From NCBI GenBank assembly GCA_024641255.1, contig JAHEDL010000196.1, positions 1-13,999 on the forward strand: DNA of 13,999 nucleotides, in the 5' to 3' direction. The position numbers were made by a program, and so were the translations under genes. This document shows positions 1 through 5,728 of the stretch, one piece after another. The DNA comes from Pseudorhodobacter sp. (GTDB taxonomy: Bacteria > Pseudomonadota > Alphaproteobacteria > Rhodobacterales > Rhodobacteraceae). A model generated the notes under the pieces. That model was not told the DNA's origin and did not search any database. It saw nothing but the letters and a program-made list of their open reading frames with translations. Positions within the stretch are counted from its first letter, which is position 1. The number at the start of each line of letters is the position of its first letter.

Positions 1-467
1 TCGGCCCGCTGATTTCGCTGCGCCAACGCGACCGCGTCGCAAGCTTTGTCAACCGCGCCCGCGAACTGCCGCATGTCGAAATCACCACCGGCGGTGCGGT
101 GATGCCCGATGGCTTCTACTACCGCCCCACAGTCGTCGCAGGCGCGCGGCAAGAAGATGAAATCGTGCGCCGTGAAGTCTTCGGCCCCGTGGTGTCGATC
201 ACCCCGTTTTCCGACCCGGAACAGGCGATTAGCTGGGCCAATGACAGCGACTACGGCCTTGCCTCGTCGGTCTGGACCCGCGACATCGGCCGCGCCATGG
301 CCACCACCGCCGCCCTGCGCTACGGCTGCACTTGGGTGAACACCCATTTCATGCTGGTCAACGAAATGCCGCATGGCGGGCTAAAGCAATCGGGCTATGG
401 CAAAGACCTGTCGGCCTATGCGCTAGAAGATTACACTGTCGTGCGGCATGTGATGATCAAACACTAA
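1..467 (+). CDS. patD: gamma-aminobutyraldehyde dehydrogenase, C-terminal part (5' end outside window)
   Basis: This is the last 154 codons of an aldehyde dehydrogenase, open from base 3 to the TAA at 465-467. Enzymes of this type oxidise 4-aminobutanal to 4-aminobutyrate with NAD+ in the cytoplasm, as part of putrescine degradation. Visible family marks are EVFGPVVS, the segment [13 protein letters not shown], and a C-terminal part ([17 protein letters not shown], then SGYGKD and [11 protein letters not shown]) that closely recalls E. coli PatD (YdcW) rather than betaine aldehyde or succinate semialdehyde dehydrogenases. The catalytic cysteine and most of the NAD-binding domain lie upstream of the window, so activity cannot be judged. 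The gene converges on the small membrane-protein gene at 485-721, and both stop codons lie in one hairpin. The aldehyde dehydrogenase call is near certain; the exact substrate is inferred from similarity. Confidence 0.85.
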   Translation, partial: GPLISLRQRDRVASFVNRARELPHVEITTGGAVMPDGFYYRPTVVAGARQEDEIVRREVFGPVVSITPFSDPEQAISWANDSDYGLASSVWTRDIGRAMATTAALRYGCTWVNTHFMLVNEMPHGGLKQSGYGKDLSAYALEDYTVVRHVMIKH

Positions 468-487
468 GGCGGGTTCGCCCCGCCTTA
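465..487. terminator. symmetric hairpin containing both convergent stop codons
   Basis: A perfect 9-bp stem, TAAGGCGGG (465-473) against CCCGCCTTA (479-487), closes a 5-nt loop. The left arm begins with the TAA stop of the dehydrogenase gene. The right arm, read on the minus strand, begins with the TAA stop of the small membrane-protein gene. No T-run follows on either strand, so it is not a canonical intrinsic terminator. It may act as a 3'-end stabiliser or a Rho-assisted bidirectional stop. Confidence 0.55.
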
Positions 488-721
488 CACCACGCCCAAG
501 AGCCGCTTGAACACCGTGCCGCCCATCCGGTTCAGCACCACGAAATACGCCACCACCAGCGCAAACAGCGCAAAGGCCGGCCCACCGCTAAGTTGAAATC
601 CGCCTTCGGTGATACCGCCGGTCAATCTGGCGATCACATAGCCGCCGCCAATAAACACCAAAAGAAAATCAAGGATCGCCGCCGTAATCACTTTCCACGC
701 TGCCGGTCTGTCACTGGTCAT
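485..721 (-). CDS. small RDD-like membrane protein
   Basis: A 78-residue protein with two predicted membrane segments (about residues 11-33 and 46-66). The first includes ITAAILDF, which resembles the start of RDD-family domains. The tail, GGTVFKRLLGVV, resembles the RDD motif GxTxGKRLLGI. Usual RDD proteins have three or more membrane segments and are longer, so this is a minimal form. The start at 721 is chosen because GGAGG (minus strand, plus positions 727-731) sits five bases upstream; an in-frame ATG at 733 has no such site. The gene follows the GNAT gene by 53 bases on the same strand and may be co-transcribed. A small hairpin overlaps its ribosome binding site. No biochemical function can be assigned; the RDD link is from motif recall only. 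Confidence 0.7.
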   Translation of the reverse strand: MTSDRPAAWKVITAAILDFLLVFIGGGYVIARLTGGITEGGFQLSGGPAFALFALVVAYFVVLNRMGGTVFKRLLGVV

Positions 722-729
722 GTTGGCCT

Positions 730-747
730 CCATTGCTACGGCAATGG
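730..747 (-). promoter_or_regulatory. hairpin overlapping the ribosome binding site of the small membrane-protein gene
   Basis: On the minus strand, CCATTGC and GCAATGG form a perfect 7-bp stem with a CGTA loop. The last two G residues of the right arm are the first two bases of the GGAGG ribosome binding site of the gene starting at 721. The hairpin could partly hide that site and limit translation. A seven-base stem can arise by chance, so the regulatory role is inference. Confidence 0.35.
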
Positions 748-774
748 TGACACAAATCCCAAAAAAACCAACAG

Positions 775-1194
775 TTAAAGCGCCAGCACCATATCGCGGT
801 GCTCGATCCCGGCATCCATGTAAACCTCGCCCACCGGCTGAAACCCCAAGCCTTCGTAAAAGCCCAAGGCATGCACTTGCGCGCCCAGCTTTACCTTGGT
901 CACCCCCGGTTCGGCGCGAAACCGTTCCACCGCCGCACGGATCAGCGCCGCGCCAATGCCCTGCCCGCGCCCTTGGCGCAGCACACAAACCCGGCCAATC
1001 TTGCCATAGGCACCCAACACCATCAGCCGTGCCGACCCGATCGGTGCGCCATCCACCGCCAGCAGATGAATCGCCTGATCGTCCAGATCATCCACCTCGT
1101 CGGCCTCTGACACGCCCTGCTCTTCAATAAACACCACCCGCCGCAGCGCCCGACAGGCGGCAATATCGCGGGTTTCTGCAATCGTCAGGCTCAT
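775..1194 (-). CDS. GNAT-family N-acetyltransferase (ElaA/YjcF-like)
   Basis: A 139-residue single-domain acetyltransferase that transfers acetyl from acetyl-CoA to an unknown amine. The acetyl-CoA pyrophosphate loop is RQGRGQGIG (residues 73-81, pattern Q/RxxGxG/A). The C-terminal half has [26 protein letters not shown], in outline typical of the ElaA/YjcF branch, where the closing motif is F-x-(E/D)-x-GI-x-H-x-x-M. Its ATG overlaps the TGA of dapE as ATGA (1191-1194), so translation is probably coupled and both are read from one transcript. Length is normal for small GNAT proteins. The substrate cannot be told from sequence, and the place next to dapE does not prove a role in lysine synthesis. 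Confidence 0.88.
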   Translation of the reverse strand: MSLTIAETRDIAACRALRRVVFIEEQGVSEADEVDDLDDQAIHLLAVDGAPIGSARLMVLGAYGKIGRVCVLRQGRGQGIGAALIRAAVERFRAEPGVTKVKLGAQVHALGFYEGLGFQPVGEVYMDAGIEHRDMVLAL

Positions 1195-2348
1195 GCGAAA
1201 TACTCCTGCAACACCCGCGCATAAATCGCCTTCAGCGCATGGATCTGCGCCACCTCGACCCGCTCATCCACCTGATGCATGGTCTTGCCAACCAAGCCAA
1301 ACTCCACCACCGGGCAATGGTTTTTCACAAACCGCGCGTCCGATGTGCCGCCGCTGGTCGAATATTCTGGCACCCGTCCGGTTTCGGCCTGCACCGCCCG
1401 CGCCACCAGCGCCGAAAAATCCCCCGGCGGCGTCAAAAAGCTTTCGCCCGAAATCGTCACCCGCAGCGCAATCTGCACCCCGGTTTCGGCCTGCACCGCC
1501 GATGCGTGCTCTTGCAGCCAAGCCGTCAGCGACGCCCCGGAATGCGCATCGTTGAACCGGATGTTCACCGTGGCAGTGCCCTTCGCCGGAATCACGTTGG
1601 TCGCCGGATTGCCGCAATCAATCGTGGTAATCGCAAGGGTCGAGGCGTCAAAATGCGCCGTGCCGTCATCCAGCGGCTTTTCCTCCAGCCGCGTCAACAG
1701 CTTGACCAAGGCGCTCATCGGGTTCTTGGCGCGGTGCGGATAGGCCGAATGCCCCTGCACCCCCACCGCCGAGATATAGCAGGTCATGCTGCCCCGCCGC
1801 CCAATCTTCATCATTTCGCCCATCTCGTTCGGGCAGGTCGGTTCGCCAACCAAGCAATGCGTCATCCGCTCGCCGTTGATGGCCATCCAATCCAGCAACG
1901 CCACCGTGCCATCCACCGCATCGCCTTCTTCGTCGCCGGTAATCGCCAAAATCACCGCGCCATCCGGCGGGGTCTGCCGCACGAAATCAACCGCCGCCGC
2001 GGCAAAGGCCGCCACCCCCGATTTCATATCGGTGGCCCCCCGGCCATACATCCAGCCATCCACAATCGCCGCGCCAAACGGGTCTTGCGTCCAAGCGTTC
2101 ACATCACCCACCGGCACCACATCGGTATGGCCGTTAAAGCCAAACGCCTTGTTCGCGCCCTTCGCCCCCCACCGGGCGTAAAGGTTTGCCACTTGGCCGC
2201 GATCGACCCGCACACAGTCAAACCCCGCCTCTGCCAACAGGTTTTGCAGCAGCACCAAAGCACCGCCTTCTGTCGGCGTCACCGACGCACAGCGGATCAG
2301 ATCGGCGGTCAGTTTTACCGGGTCAACAGCGGTCACGGGCTGGGTCAT
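1191..2348 (-). CDS. dapE: succinyl-diaminopimelate desuccinylase
   Basis: Hydrolyses N-succinyl-LL-2,6-diaminopimelate to succinate and LL-diaminopimelate in the cytoplasm, on the way to meso-diaminopimelate and lysine. The 385-residue M20-type metallopeptidase fold shows the full metal and catalytic set: H74 and D76 in NGHTD, D107 in [11 protein letters not shown]140-E141 in TGDEEG, E169 in VGEPT, H200 in GHSAYPH, and H358 in the C-terminal GKTMHQVDE. The start at 2348 gives [10 protein letters not shown] and a family-typical length. The frame stays open back to 2522, but that upstream part (low-complexity, Gly/Ala/Arg-rich) does not look like DapE. Two copies of a 21-base repeat lie inside the gene (1378-1398, 1480-1500). 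It is transcribed with the GNAT gene and away from the Hint gene at 2648. dapD lies about 3.4 kb away on the same strand. Confidence 0.96.
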   Translation of the reverse strand: MTQPVTAVDPVKLTADLIRCASVTPTEGGALVLLQNLLAEAGFDCVRVDRGQVANLYARWGAKGANKAFGFNGHTDVVPVGDVNAWTQDPFGAAIVDGWMYGRGATDMKSGVAAFAAAAVDFVRQTPPDGAVILAITGDEEGDAVDGTVALLDWMAINGERMTHCLVGEPTCPNEMGEMMKIGRRGSMTCYISAVGVQGHSAYPHRAKNPMSALVKLLTRLEEKPLDDGTAHFDASTLAITTIDCGNPATNVIPAKGTATVNIRFNDAHSGASLTAWLQEHASAVQAETGVQIALRVTISGESFLTPPGDFSALVARAVQAETGRVPEYSTSGGTSDARFVKNHCPVVEFGLVGKTMHQVDERVEVAQIHALKAIYARVLQEYFA

Positions 2349-2381
2349 GGCGGGCCTTTTTGGCGGAAAATGCGTCATAAC

Positions 2382-2410
2382 CCGATACCGTTTTGCCCCT
2401 GCCATTGCAA
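2382..2410 (-). promoter_or_regulatory. possible dapE promoter
   Basis: On the minus strand TTGCAA (2410-2405) and TATCGG (2387-2382) are separated by 17 bases and could be -35 and -10 elements. A start of transcription would fall near 2375, just inside the alternative ATG at 2378 but upstream of the chosen start at 2348. Both hexamers deviate from consensus, so this is a weak call. Confidence 0.25.
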
Positions 2411-2505
2411 CGCCAGCCAAATCTGTGGCCGCCGCGCCACCATTTCCGCCGCGCGCGAATCGGCGTGGCAATTGCGGTGGCGCGCCGGACTGCGGCGTTT
2501 TAGCC

Positions 2506-2521
2506 TGTTCGTTAACGAACA
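2506..2521. promoter_or_regulatory. perfect 16-bp palindrome, candidate operator
   Basis: TGTTCGTTAACGAACA reads the same on both strands over all 16 bases. It lies in the 299-bp divergent region between dapE and the first Hint gene, 40 bp before the ATG of the candidate leader ORF at 2562. Size and symmetry suit a dimeric repressor or activator of the TetR or MarR kind. No regulator gene is next to it. The shape recalls parS, but the inner bases differ from the parS consensus. Confidence 0.5.
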
Positions 2522-2561
2522 AGTCCTAAGGCGAAACCGCCCAAAAGGAAGTCGAGGCAGC

Positions 2562-2651
2562 ATGGCAAGGGCCGCACACAGGTCCACGCGTCACCCGCTT
2601 TGCATCCCGCGCTTTGGCGCTCCCATTGTGCTGTTCTGGGGGCGGGCATGA
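2562..2651 (+). CDS. candidate 29-residue leader peptide coupled to the first Hint gene
   Basis: A short ORF, beginning MARAAHRSTRHP and ending LFWGRA, with GAGG four bases and AGGA twelve bases before its ATG. Its TGA (2649-2651) overlaps the ATG (2648-2650) of the Hint gene as ATGA, the arrangement used for translational coupling. The peptide is basic with a hydrophobic stretch (PIVLFW) near its end. It might be a real small protein, a leader that controls translation of the next gene, or a chance ORF. Evidence is the ribosome binding site plus the exact overlap; I do not recognise the peptide. Confidence 0.4.
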   Translation: MARAAHRSTRHPLCIPRFGAPIVLFWGRA

Positions 2652-3643
2652 CGGCGCAAAGCTGGATCGCCCTGTCAGATCGCGGCGTGCTGGCCGAGAC
2701 CGCGCCTGACGCGCTGTTGGAACGCGGCCTGTTCGTTGTCGAACTGGCGCTGCCGTTGCAAGACCCGATGCTGCTGCTGGATCAGCAATATGTCGCAGGC
2801 TGGCCACGCACCTTTGCGCTGTTCCATGACCCGCAAAGCGGCATCACCCTGTTGCACCGTCAGGGCACCTCGGTTGCCCGCCACAGCCTGCCCGGCCCCT
2901 TGCCACAAGGCAAAGGCACCGCGCGGCTGTCGTTCCAATTCGACGCCCCCGCCCGCAACTGGAGCCTGACCTTCGAAATCTTGGGGGCCGACCCACCGCA
3001 AAAAACCGTGGCACACGGGAAAAATCCGCTGCCCCTGCCGCTGGCAGACATCGCGCATCTGTGCAGCAAGCCCCCCATCCCCGGCCCGGTGCTGTGGTTC
3101 GGCCTGACCCGCGGCGACGCGCCCCCCGGCGCTGCCCCGTGGATCGGGTTGCGCACTCCGGTTGAAACCAGCCTTGGCCCGGTCATGGCAGGTGCGCTGA
3201 AACCCGGCGACATCGTTCTGACCGCCGATTGCGGTCCGCTGCCACTGCTGGCAACCCGCCGTCTGGCCCTGCCCGCCCGTGGCAGCTTTGCCCCGGTGCT
3301 GCTGCGCGCTCCGTTCTTCGCGCAAACCCAAGACCTTCTGGTATCCGCCGACCAAATGCTGGCACTCTCTGGCCCCGAATCCGAATATCTGTTCGGCGCC
3401 GACGCAGTTCTGATGCCCGCAGGCGCGCTGGTCGATGCCCGCACCGCCCTGTCCGATCAACGCCGCGCCGTCACCGGTTCGGTGGCGCTTGATCTGGGCC
3501 GCCCCGCGCTGATCGAAGCCAACGGTTGCCTGCTGGCCATCGGCCATAGCCCCGCCACCCAGCACCCGCTGCGCAGCCTGCAAAGTTACGAAGTCTTGAC
3601 CCTTATGACCCTGCTGGGCCGCACGCCCCGCCGCGCCGCCTGA
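2648..3643 (+). CDS. Hint-fold protein with N-terminal beta-rich domain; processing residues missing
   Basis: A 331-residue protein, no signal peptide or membrane segment seen. Residues about 25-115 form a beta-rich region (FVVELALPL, TFALFHDPQSGITLLHRQG, LSFQFDAPARNWSL) that looks like a LamG/concanavalin-type sandwich. Residues about 165-300 match the layout of the bacterial Hint_2 domain: LKPGDIVLT, DLLVSADQMLAL, LFGADAVLMPAGALVD. The residue aligned with the nucleophilic cysteine is not Cys (about W166), and the block-B histidine is glutamine (Q236), so self-cleavage is unlikely. The tail LRSLQSYEVLTLM fits the usual end of Hint_2 proteins. The start at 2648 has a GGGGGCGGG stretch just upstream and overlaps the leader ORF; a TTG at 2600 is the alternative. 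It converges on the gene at 3646 with two bases between. Function unknown. Confidence 0.75.
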   Translation: MTAQSWIALSDRGVLAETAPDALLERGLFVVELALPLQDPMLLLDQQYVAGWPRTFALFHDPQSGITLLHRQGTSVARHSLPGPLPQGKGTARLSFQFDAPARNWSLTFEILGADPPQKTVAHGKNPLPLPLADIAHLCSKPPIPGPVLWFGLTRGDAPPGAAPWIGLRTPVETSLGPVMAGALKPGDIVLTADCGPLPLLATRRLALPARGSFAPVLLRAPFFAQTQDLLVSADQMLALSGPESEYLFGADAVLMPAGALVDARTALSDQRRAVTGSVALDLGRPALIEANGCLLAIGHSPATQHPLRSLQSYEVLTLMTLLGRTPRRAA

Positions 3644-3645
3644 TC

Positions 3646-3999
3646 CTAGTCGAAGAACGGCGTCATCTGCGCCACCACGACAGAGTTTTCGTCCAGCGCC
3701 CGCTGCATCAACTCGCGTTCATCCGCGTCAATCTCGTCGCCCGCCTTCAACCGTTCATCCAGCGTGCCGTAGCCTTCGACATCCAGCGGTGCCAGATCGG
3801 CCTGCTTCAAGATCGCAACCGTCTCGCGCACCGCTTCGGCCTCGTCAACGCCGCTGGCGTAGCACATCAGCGCCGCGCCGGTGGATTTGTCGGGCAAACC
3901 GTCGCCAGGCTTGCGGCCCACTTCCACCACCAGCGTATACACCTGCTGCTTGCTTTCGCCCGCCTTGCTTTCGTTCGCCTTGCTGTCGCTGCCCGTCAT
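3646..3999 (-). CDS. conserved hypothetical protein, about 117 residues
   Basis: A soluble 117-residue protein of unknown function. The N-terminus is low-complexity, with SKANE-SKAGE-SK repeats (residues 6-17), coded by an imperfect 15-base tandem repeat. The folded part follows: YTLVVEVGRKPGDG, GAALMCYASGVDEAEAVRETVAILKQA, then VEGYGTLDE and a C-terminus NSVVVAQMTPFF. The alternation of strand, helix and strand suggests a small alpha/beta domain with an acidic surface. I recall similar proteins in Rhodobacterales but no assigned role. The start at 3999 is set by GGAGA seven bases upstream; the frame stays open to 4131 but the longer form lacks this support. Its strand matches dapD and dapE, so it may be an original member of that neighbourhood. 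Confidence 0.75.
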   Translation of the reverse strand: MTGSDSKANESKAGESKQQVYTLVVEVGRKPGDGLPDKSTGAALMCYASGVDEAEAVRETVAILKQADLAPLDVEGYGTLDERLKAGDEIDADERELMQRALDENSVVVAQMTPFFD

Positions 4000-4194
4000 C
4001 GCCGTCTCTCCGCTTTTGTGCAGCGTTCGCGCGGATCGCGGCAAAGCGCAAGCCCCGACCGCAAACAGCCCGCCACGCCGCCTAGGCTTTTGCGCCACAA
4101 CCAACCCGGATGGGAACTCGGTTAATACCAATGCGCCAAGGCAAACCCCGTCAATCCTGCATATCTGGTAAAGGACTCAGCGAAAGATCCCGCC

Positions 4195-4869
4195 ATGTCC
4201 ATTGCCTTCGCCCCCGACGCCCCTGCAACCACCCGCGCGCCATCGCTTGCGCCGCTGTTGCTTGCACCCGCGCTGATAAAACCGGTGATGATCAACCCGA
4301 TTGCCAATTGGCCGGGCCTGTCGGGCAACGCGCTGATCCTGACCAAACAGGGCGAACGCCCGGTGAAATCCCTCCGCCCCGGCGACAAGATCGTCACCCG
4401 CGACCATGGCTTTCAACCGCTGCGCTGGATCGGCCAATCGCAGGCCGACGCCACGGCAATCGAATTCGCCGCCGGTGCCTTTGGCAACGAAGATCCGTTG
4501 TTCATGGCCCCCGAAACCCGCCTGTTGCTGCGGTCTGCCTTGGCCGAAGCCCTGTTTGACAGCGCCGAAGTCTTCGTCCGCGCGGTCGATCTGGTTAACG
4601 GCGACACCATCCGCCCCGCCACCCAAACCGCGGCGCCGCTGATGCACCTTTTGTTCCAGCATCACGAACTGATCCGCATTTCCGGCATCGAAATCGAAAG
4701 CCTGCACCCCGAACACAGCCTAAGCGATCAGACCGATGCAATGCGCGCTAACCCACCGCAAGAACAGCATAATCTGCGCGGTTCTCTGACAGGCAGCGGC
4801 TTCATTCCCCCGGCGCGGGTCTGCCTGACCCCGGCCGAAGCCCGCAGCCTGATCGAAGCCTTGGCCTGA
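4195..4869 (+). CDS. Hint-fold protein, processing residues missing (second of three)
   Basis: A 224-residue protein whose residues about 44-172 follow the Hint_2 pattern: ILTKQGERPVKSLRPGDKIV, GFQPLRWIG, EVFVRAVDLVNGDTIR, MHLLFQHHELI, IEIESLHPEH. The tail RVCLTPAEARSLI matches the usual end of these proteins. The cysteine expected before the first strand is glycine (about G41), and the TxxH-block histidine is threonine (T108, in APETR). There is no asparagine-terminated splice end. Protein splicing or hedgehog-type cleavage therefore looks impossible. The first 40 residues are proline- and alanine-rich without a clear signal peptide. No good ribosome binding site precedes the ATG (AAGGA is 19 bases away). 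It is a clear paralogue of the next gene, 153 bases downstream, and no terminator lies between them. Function unknown. Confidence 0.78.
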   Translation: MSIAFAPDAPATTRAPSLAPLLLAPALIKPVMINPIANWPGLSGNALILTKQGERPVKSLRPGDKIVTRDHGFQPLRWIGQSQADATAIEFAAGAFGNEDPLFMAPETRLLLRSALAEALFDSAEVFVRAVDLVNGDTIRPATQTAAPLMHLLFQHHELIRISGIEIESLHPEHSLSDQTDAMRANPPQEQHNLRGSLTGSGFIPPARVCLTPAEARSLIEALA

Positions 4870-4963
4870 CGCCATTCGGCACACCGCGCCACACTTTTGC
4901 ATAGTCGACGCGGGCCTTTTGAGCACGGGCAAAACCGGATGCGCCACTGCGCGAATCCAGCCG

Positions 4964-4983
4964 TAAAGCCTAATGTGGCTTTA
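4964..4983. promoter_or_regulatory. inverted repeat upstream of the third Hint gene
   Basis: TAAAGCC (4964-4970) and GGCTTTA (4977-4983) are perfect 7-bp inverted repeats around a 6-base AT-rich spacer. The 20-bp element ends 39 bases before the start codon at 5023, where a dimeric regulator could bind near the promoter. A near-palindrome ATAC-CA-GTAT follows at 4999-5008. No cognate regulator is visible in the window. Confidence 0.35.
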
Positions 4984-5022
4984 ACATTATTTGTGCCAAT
5001 ACCAGTATGAAAGGATCGTTTG

Positions 5023-5634
5023 ATGTCCTACGCCTTTATCGCACCCTATTCCAACGCCACCCCGGTTCAGGATCGTGACGCTGCGCGGCCGGGCATCGCG
5101 ACCGGAACGCTGGTGCTGACGAAAACCGGCGAACGCGCTGTCGAAAGCCTGCGCCCCGGCGATAAAATCATCACCCGTTCGCGTGGCTTCACGGCGCTGC
5201 GCTGGGTTGGTATCACCACCAACAAAGGCCCGGCACCGATCCACATCAGCGCAGGGGCCTTGGGCGGCCATCAGGCGATCACCGTTTCGGCCAGCACCCG
5301 GTTCTTGATCCGTGGCGCCGTGCCCTTGGCGCTGTTTGGCAGTTCCGAGGTGGTGGTTCAGGCGGCAGATCTGGTAAACAACCGCTCGATCTACCGCCTT
5401 GATGCGCCGCGCACCCTTTTGGTGCATCTGATGTTTGACAGCCCCGAAATCATCCGCGCCGCTGGCATGGAAGTCGAAACGCTGAACCCGATTGATCATC
5501 CGCTGCAAGAGCTTGAAGCCTCAAGCACGCATCTGCGCTTGGTCGCCAAGAATGACACCCCGGTGCATTATGTCAGCGACCTGACCGCAAGCATGGCCCG
5601 CGCCAAGGCGCTTCTGGTGGCAAACGGTCGCTAA
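5023..5634 (+). CDS. Hint-fold protein, processing residues missing (third of three)
   Basis: A 203-residue paralogue of the preceding protein. The Hint_2 layout is complete in residues about 24-157: GTLVLTKTGERAVESLRPGD, GFTALRWVG, EVVVQAADLVNNRSIYRL, LLVHLMFDSPEIIRAAG and VETLNP. The C-terminal tail VSDLTASMARAKALL aligns with the tail of its paralogue. The position of the nucleophilic cysteine is glycine (G24) and the block-B histidine is threonine (T92, in SASTR). These are the same losses as in the second protein. ATG 5023 is preferred because AAAGGA (5010-5014 and next base) lies about eight bases upstream; the TTG at 5020 is unlikely. The gene ends at a strong bidirectional terminator shared with dapD. 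No signal peptide or transmembrane segment is seen. Function unknown. Confidence 0.8.
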   Translation: MSYAFIAPYSNATPVQDRDAARPGIATGTLVLTKTGERAVESLRPGDKIITRSRGFTALRWVGITTNKGPAPIHISAGALGGHQAITVSASTRFLIRGAVPLALFGSSEVVVQAADLVNNRSIYRLDAPRTLLVHLMFDSPEIIRAAGMEVETLNPIDHPLQELEASSTHLRLVAKNDTPVHYVSDLTASMARAKALLVANGR

Positions 5635-5660
5635 GCCCCGACGACTTTCAGGACGGGTAA

Positions 5661-5706
5661 AGAAAATGGCCCGCTTGCGTCAAGCGCAAGCGGGCCAATG
5701 TTTTTC
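5661..5706. terminator. bidirectional intrinsic terminator between the third Hint gene and dapD
   Basis: A perfect 13-bp stem, TGGCCCGCTTGCG (5667-5679) with CGCAAGCGGGCCA (5685-5697), closes a 5-nt loop. On the plus strand it is followed after three bases by TTTTT. On the minus strand it is followed by TTTTCTTT. It can end both the plus-strand Hint transcript and the minus-strand dapD transcript. Confidence 0.92.
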
Positions 5707-5728
5707 AAAGCGCCTGTTTGGCCGCCGC

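Noticed and set aside
2506..2521. Palindrome as a parS or LexA site
   Set aside because: Only the outer TGTT/AACA agree with parS, and the GTTC half sites are inverted, not the direct GTTC-N7-GTTC of alphaproteobacterial LexA.
2349..2522. In-frame 58-codon N-terminal extension of dapE (start at 2522)
   Set aside because: The extension is low-complexity and unlike DapE; the start at 2348 gives the family length, and a putative promoter lies inside the extension.
2600..2647. Upstream TTG start for the first Hint gene
   Set aside because: No ribosome binding site, whereas ATG 2648 has a G-rich stretch just upstream and overlaps the leader ORF.
1239..2651. 470-codon plus-strand ORF antisense to dapE
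   Set aside because: His/Arg/Pro-rich shadow of a GC-rich gene; dapE on the other strand is certain. Only the last 30 codons, outside dapE and with their own ribosome binding site, are kept as the leader ORF.
5485..5500. FNR-type TTGAT-N4-ATCAA box around ATTGATCAT
   Set aside because: It lies inside the third Hint gene and the spacing does not fit the FNR/FnrL consensus.
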